A stretch of 64,000 nt of DNA from Climacium dendroides. Lineage: Eukaryota; Streptophyta; Bryopsida; Hypnales; Climaciaceae. The notes under the pieces were generated by a model that was not told the DNA's origin, made no database searches, and was given only the letters and a program-made list of their open reading frames with translations. The stretch's first letter is position 1. The number at the start of each line of letters is the position of its first letter. The stretch spans positions 34,844,001 through 34,908,000 of the forward strand of contig OX467082.1 in the NCBI GenBank assembly GCA_950106755.1. Direction: 5' to 3'. The translations under genes were made by a program, and so were the position numbers. Of this stretch, positions 58,023 through 64,000 are shown in pieces.

Positions 58023-59880
58023 TTAACCTCTAAGGGTTCATTTGAACACCAATTTCTGACAACATGGCAATTTTGGGTAGCTCACTACAAATGGAATTTT
58101 TTTTTTTTTTTTTTTTTGAAATTTTCACACAACATGTGGACAAGTTTTTTCTTTAAGATCAAAAAAACTTCATGAATTTTTACTACATGGTTAAAAAATT
58201 ATTGTATTATATGTAGGTTTTTTAGATTAAATGATCTTGGAATTTTTTTTTAAATAATTTTTTTCATGAAAAAAATTTGAGTTTATTTTTCTAAATTTAT
58301 GTGTACGTGGAAAGCTTTGAATCATCCCATTAGATTAATGAGATGAAAGTAACGAGGAGTTTTAGCCTAAGTACTTCACTAATAATTATTTTAGAGACAA
58401 CATGAGACCTATTATAAGATACATTTTAAATGTTGGAGTTAATAATTTAAAAATATTCAAGTTACTATAGCATTAATTTTTTGAAGCATATTATATTAGA
58501 ACTACTATACAATACATTGTAATGATTTACAATAGATAATTTGTAAATCTAACCAAGTCCCAAGGGGTAGTATGAGTCTTTTAATTTTTACTAGAATGGC
58601 AAAAAACACCCCTAGGTAGTGTTTAATTTTCACTAGTTCAAAGGAAAATGTTTACTACCTAGCTTTTCAGACAATGGATTTTTTTTAGTTTTTATGCTAC
58701 AATTTTCTACTAATAGATGTTGTACCTCATGGACTTTGTTCAACATCTTTTAATATTCTTTAGATACAATAAGCATAACCAAATTAAAACAATGAATTAC
58801 ATCAACTCCTAAATCTCCATAGGGCTCATACATCAATATTATTCATAGTATAAACACCTCAATCATATATCACTCAAGGTTCAATCGTCATTCATACCTA
58901 CGGTTGTCATATCGGACGGAATCTCATTGTTCATGGACAGAATCGAACCGATTAGGGTTGACCGGCTGCGAACTTCAGAGTTTATAACTTTTGCAAAAAT
59001 ACTTCAAATCAAGAAAATGAGATGTTTTTAGGCATCTACAGTTTCTATTTTCTTGCTAGAACAATCTCACCATTAGTGCATTTTAATTCCATCTTAAAGA
59101 TATTAATAATTTAGATTTTCCTTCTTTCTCATACCTACTTCTACTTAACAAATTTTTTAACGTGAAAATTAAGTTTTAAAAAAAAAAAAAATCCTAGACT
59201 AACAACTCAATTTTCAACAATAAAGATTTAAAGCTCAAAACTCTATAGTGAAAAAAAATTTAAGTTAAAAAAGTTCAAAGTCAAATAATCCAGTCCTGTA
59301 AGGTACTGAAAAAATTGTTTTTTTCACTTTAAATGCAAATGTCTTTTAATCTATGTGGTCAAAATTTCTGAAATTTTTTCCACACATTCTCATACTATTA
59401 AGGTATAAGATCCTATGGTTGGATGTGTAGAAAAAATAATTTTCAAATTTTTTTACTCTTTCCTACAGAAACGGCAGTTTTGAGTGTTTTTTTGGCAGAA
59501 ATAAGGCCTTGGCCCTTTAGGGGTTAACTACCACAGATTGTAGGAAAATGGGCAAAAAGTAGGATTAGAAAAAATATATAGGGGCATATTTATTGTGAAA
59601 CAATAGTTAAATAGACTACCTAATAAAAAATTTCAACGCATGTATATATATAGATGTAGATTACAAGGTATGGTGAAGTATTGAAGTATACAAAAATTTT
59701 AGTTTGTGGGCATTTATGGATTCTCTACTTTAAAATCAACTTTGAAGTCCTTTGTTTAACTCAATTTTTGATATTTAAAAAAAAAACTCATAGGATGTAG
59801 ATTTTTTACTACAAAATTATAACCATTGAAATTGGCATTTTTCAATTCCATAACTAAATTCTTAACAATTTTCTATTTCT
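58023..59880 (+). mobile_element. TTAA element, family B, copy B6, interrupted by about 1.3 kb
   Basis: The left part, 58023-58365, opens TTAACCTCTAAGGGTTCATT and carries attttgggtagctcactaca and atgagatgaaagtaacgagg. The sequence then departs from family B and resumes at about 59697 (ttttagtttgtgggcattta, gactcaactttgaagtc-type words). The break is bounded by TTTTAG at 58360-58365 and 59697-59702. The right terminus is not recognisable beyond about 59,880. Confidence 0.65.
58366..59696. mobile_element. DNA inserted within B6, containing family A fragment A8
   Basis: The interruption of B6 holds unrelated AT-rich DNA and, at about 59049-59527, a reverse family A piece ending aaggccttggccctttaggggTTAA with the signature ggcagttttgagtgtttttt. 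The family A piece lacks its other end. So at least two insertion events are stacked here. No protein is encoded. Confidence 0.55.
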
Positions 59881-60223
59881 ATAAAGTAACCAATTGGATG
59901 TAGCCAAAAAATGGATTAAAAAATGAATGAAGTAGCCAAATCCTACTAAAATGAATGTCATATTTTGCCAATAATTGGATGAAAGTTAATAATAAGTACA
60001 TTATTTTGTGAATGACCATATAAATGATTCAATCCTTTCTCCCTTTTTTAACATTTTTGAATTTTGGTTATATTAAAAAATTATTTTTAATTATTTTTTA
60101 ATCAATTTATGTGAATTGTAATTATATGGATTCAAACTAGACATATTGTAGACCATATAGGAAAAGAAATCACAACAATATCACTTATTCACTGAAAGAT
60201 AGTAATATTTGATCATGAAGGTA

Positions 60224-61159
60224 TTAATCCCTAAAGGTTTTTGACTATGTTTTCACCAAAAACACTTCAAAACTGCCATTTTTAGTACAAATACCAAATT
60301 CTTTTGAAAAAAACATTTTTAGACAAATGTAACCATGGGATCTTATAGTACATTAGTTTGAGAAGATGTGGAAAAAATTTCAGAAATGTCCACCATGTAG
60401 ATTGCAAGATATTAGCATTTGAAGTGACATACATCCTTTGGGAGGCCCTACAAAAACTCGGGCAACTACACTTCACAAGGTTAGATCATTATAAAAAAAT
60501 ATCCAAAATGGTTGTAATACTTTGGATTCATTCTTCAAGGCAAGTTGGCTATATGCTTGAAAATTTTCAAATCATTTGGAATTATACAACATATAGGAAA
60601 ATAGTAGTAAGTGGAAAGATGTAGAAAATGATTCAAAATACTAAATTGTTAAGAATTTATTTATGGAATTGAAAAATGCCAATCCAATTGTTGTAATGTA
60701 CACATAATGTTTTTATATTTTTTCAAAAATATTGAAAACTGAATAAAATAAAGGACTTCAAAGTTTATCTTAAAGTAGACATTCCATAACTACCCACAAA
60801 CTATCCACAACTAAAATTCCTCATAAATTTCATGCCATTAATCAAACTAATGGAATGATTTAAAACTTTCCATGTGCATATAAATCTAAAGAACCAATTT
60901 CGATTTTTCACTTATAAAAAAAAAAATTATAAAAAGGGTTTTGTAGTTGTCTAGGCCTCCATTGAGCAATGAAAACTACATATAATACAATAACTTTTTA
61001 ATCATGTAGTCAAAAGTTATGAAAATTATTGGGCCTTAAAGCTACTCCTTCGGTACATGTGTGAAAAATTCAAAGAAAAAAATAAAAATTTCTCTTATAG
61101 TGAGCTGTCTAAAATTGCTATATTGCCCAAAATACGCAACTTAGGGCTTTAGGGGTTAA
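60224..61159 (-). mobile_element. TTAA element, family B, copy B7 (full length, inverted)
   Basis: A 936-bp copy with TTAA at 60224-60227 and 61156-61159 and ends TCCCTAAAGG and CTTTAGGGG. The signatures atgttttcaccaaaaacact and aaaactgccatttttagtac are present. The internal gggccTTAAagc at 61031-61040 is unoccupied and serves as the empty-site reference for B1 and B4. Non-coding. Confidence 0.78.
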
Positions 61160-64000
61160 AAAATACAAGGTTCAATCTAGTGTGATTATGAACACAAAAT
61201 AATTAGAATGATTCCAAATTTTTTGAAGATGTTTCAAGAAATATGTTAATAACACCAATTCTTAAATTTCACAAATTGATGCATATATAAATTTTTAAAA
61301 ATTTGTAGGATCCAATTTAGTTAGTTTTGACTTTCTACTCCTTTTGTTTGAAAACGTGTACAAATTTGGGAGAGTTTTTTACTTCTCAAATTTTTAAATT
61401 AAAAAATATTAAAATTTCCTAATATTACAATACTAATTATTTTGGGCAATAAAAAAATATTATTCACCTTCTTCTAATTTATCTTCTCCCAAAGCTACAT
61501 TTTTTAGTTGTAAAGTTGATCATCCAAATTTATTATAATCTAAAAATTCAACAGTCAATATTTTCCATAATGAATTCTATGCACACTAAACAAATTAGTC
61601 TTTACTTTTGTACAATTAAAATTAAAAATTTCAAACACATTCATGTCCAAAAATAATCAAAGAGGAACAATGCATTGCAAACCTCTATTGTTAAAAAATT
61701 GTTGGGCTTTAAGGGGTCATTAGAAGACAATTATGAGTCTTTTAGGCAAAATAATCTTCACATTACATAGATTTGAGATAAATAAAAATCCAAAGTTTAT
61801 GGCTTTTTGCAATTGTTAAGCAAATCACATCCATATTTTGGTACCTCAAATTGCTAAAATTTGTTGAACATTCCAAAGATAAAGTAAAATCTTGTATAGA
61901 TGTTTGAGAACTTTTTGAAGCATGAATATAAAATATTTTTTGTTTGAAATTTTTTATGTGTATTTCCAATTTATTTCTTCAACATCTTATGGAGAGTAAC
62001 AAGTTGTAGGATCTATGTATTTTGTGTAAAAAATTTGAAAGATGAAATCTAACCATTTGGGAAGAATTGAAAATATTTATTTATGAAATTCAAGCAACTT
62101 GATCTTGCAATTGGTAAGGTTTTTTATTATAAATTTTTTAAGAGGGAGTACTCTAACAATTTAACTAAAAGATCTTAAAGTTGGATTTATTAATGAATAA
62201 CATAGAAGAATGATTTTAGCCTTGCTTTGGGTTCAAGTATTTAGAACCAATTTTGAGCCTAAAAACATTGAATAGATTTAGGGAGTAAAGAATTTCCTTA
62301 TAAACGTATTTGAAATTATAAAAACTTTAAATGAACTTGTTTATAAACCTAATTACAATGTAGGAAAAAATTTGATTATTGCAAATGAATTAGACTATGG
62401 ATACACCACACATCTTCAAAAGCCAATAAATGTTTGAATTGTGAAGGGAAAGTAGAAGACAAACATTTTATGTAGGTGCAGCCATTAAAGGTACAACTAT
62501 CTCTTATGATGACACTTCTAGCCTTGTCTAGTCCCCCTAGCCCAAAAAAATAGGAGTCATTTGATTATGTTATAAAAAAAGCCGCCCTTTGTCCTTATTG
62601 TTGATTTAGAAAAATATCATTGGTTGTCAATTGAGTCTACATTTCATCTGTTTGCTAGGGTTTGAGTATGTTGGTGTTAGGTATGAGCTCCAAGCTTGTG
62701 CCAATAGACTTGCCTGATTTGCGCCAAAGCTTTCTCGATTTCACTTGGTAAGTTGTTTTGCTGAGTTGTTTTGCCGGTTTAGAGCTGAGAACAATAATAT
62801 TTTGCTTTCTAGGGACTCTAGCTTTGTTTGAATGTGAGGCATATCTTTTTTTCTTATTTTGTATCTAGTTCAAAGTTTAGCTTATCAATTTTGTTCAATT
62901 TTGTTGTTATGGTATAAGATGTCTTTTCAGAATTCAATATTTGAAATCAAATTTACTTCCATAAGGTTTGCCCTTACTTAGACATTGAAATGATCTTTGC
63001 TCTCAATCATATGCAACATTTATTTGTATTTGAGACATATTCACTTGTTCATATTCTATTTTTAGTTTAGAGTTCAGCTTGTAAAATGTTGTTCAATTTT
63101 GTTGTCAATTTACGAGAGGGTTTTAAATGTAAATTTGCTCTACATGATGTTGTGCATGTACTCAAGGATGGAGGTGCTCAATTTCAGCTATTGTTTAATT
63201 GTAGGATGTTGTAAAGGTGTAGGTGTTCAATTTCAACTTTTGTTTGGGGTTAGCTTTAGGATGTTGTGTTGCATGCACAAAGCCTGGTAGTTTGTTTGTA
63301 GTGTTTCTTTTTTTATTGTTGGAACCAAATCATTGACGTATTGATTTCTTTAGGGTTAGCTTGAAGGTGTTGTATTGATCATTAATGTATTGATTGTACC
63401 TTGGTACTACCTACTTCATGAAGGAAATGCTTCAAGAAGAAGACATGTAATTCACAAAGTATTGATTCATCTAATGTTGAAAATGTGTACTCTTTTGAAG
63501 CCAATTTGTTTTTATTATATTTTCTTTATTATGTGTATGCCAACTCAGTCATGGGACTATTCATGTCATAAATAATTAAAGCAGTAATCCATAGAGGGGT
63601 ACACTTAGGGTTGGAAGATGCAGGAGTCTTCTAAGGACTAGAATGTCCTATTGCTATACAAAACACTCCCCAAAAGCAGATAACAGTCATGAAAAAAGTT
63701 TTTAATAAAGAAATCCTCTAGTACCTGTCCAATTAATTGGATCTAAGTGTCACCATTTCTATGGGAAGCTTTGACATTGACCTCATGTGTTTAAAAAAAA
63801 TAGAAAATTTTCTTGAAATGGAATGCATCAATGGATTATATTCCATTGAAAGAAGCAAAGCTCTCTTGAGACTTCATTTGCAAATGATGTATTGAATTAT
63901 GGCATCCTCAGCAGTTGTGGTCAATAAACAAATCAAGACTTATCTTAGATGGAATAAACCTAGAGCAACTCCAATGAAAGGGCACCACGTTCTTAGTAAA
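61160..64000. other. AT-rich intergenic DNA to window end
   Basis: Bases about 61974-62290 are a direct copy of 7852-8165. Bases 62.6-63.5 kb are slightly T/G-rich with several repeats of the 'aggatgttgt' type (about 63200-63270), but no open frame beyond about 70 codons has a recognisable product. No RNA gene was seen. Confidence 0.45.

Noticed and set aside
62600..63600. A possible gene at the right edge suggested by slightly richer composition and several short frames
   Set aside because: Frames are under 70 codons, lack splice-consistent extensions that I can support, and match no family.

Overview
The window looks like nuclear DNA of a land plant with a repeat-rich genome. The evidence is one clear LOB-domain (LBD) transcription factor gene, a family restricted to land plants and their closest algal relatives, standing alone among very AT-rich repeats. 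One host gene in 64 kb, a 3.2 kb intron and many layers of decayed transposons suggest a large genome. I cannot place it below 'plant': there is no rRNA, tRNA, organelle DNA or second host gene to compare.

Layout. 1-3.5 kb: two Mutator-type MITEs in opposite orientation that share internal sequence. 3.5-7.2 kb: a complete hAT transposon (13-bp perfect terminal repeats, perfect 8-bp target duplication) whose transposase frame is broken. 7.2-46.8 kb: AT-rich intergenic DNA made largely of non-autonomous elements. The dominant group is a set of related families (called A, B, C and D here) that start and end with TTAA next to CCCCTAAAG termini. Other families are a MULE MITE (24.7 kb), fold-back elements (10.7, 18.4, 18.9 kb), a CACTA-like end (28.5 kb), three copies of an AAGGTAGGTACACC-ended MITE (30.7-35.8 kb), and older dispersed repeats. 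46.9-55.4 kb: a GC-richer, apparently low-copy island holding the two-exon LBD gene (CDS 49238-49513 joined to 52709-53191). 55.5 kb to the end: a fold-back MITE, then AT-rich repeats again, including further TTAA elements and a nested insertion.

The LBD gene is the only credible host protein gene. It encodes a class I LBD of the LBD18/LBD30 type with an intact zinc-finger-like C block, GAS block and leucine-zipper-like coil. Everything else with coding character is the hAT transposase.

The most notable observation is the TTAA families. At least three filled sites sit exactly at a TTAA that is empty in sister repeat copies, as expected for piggyBac-type targeting. Family A also keeps a hairpin near one end that changes sequence from copy to copy while keeping base pairing. 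No piggyBac-type transposase is visible here, so the superfamily assignment is inference.
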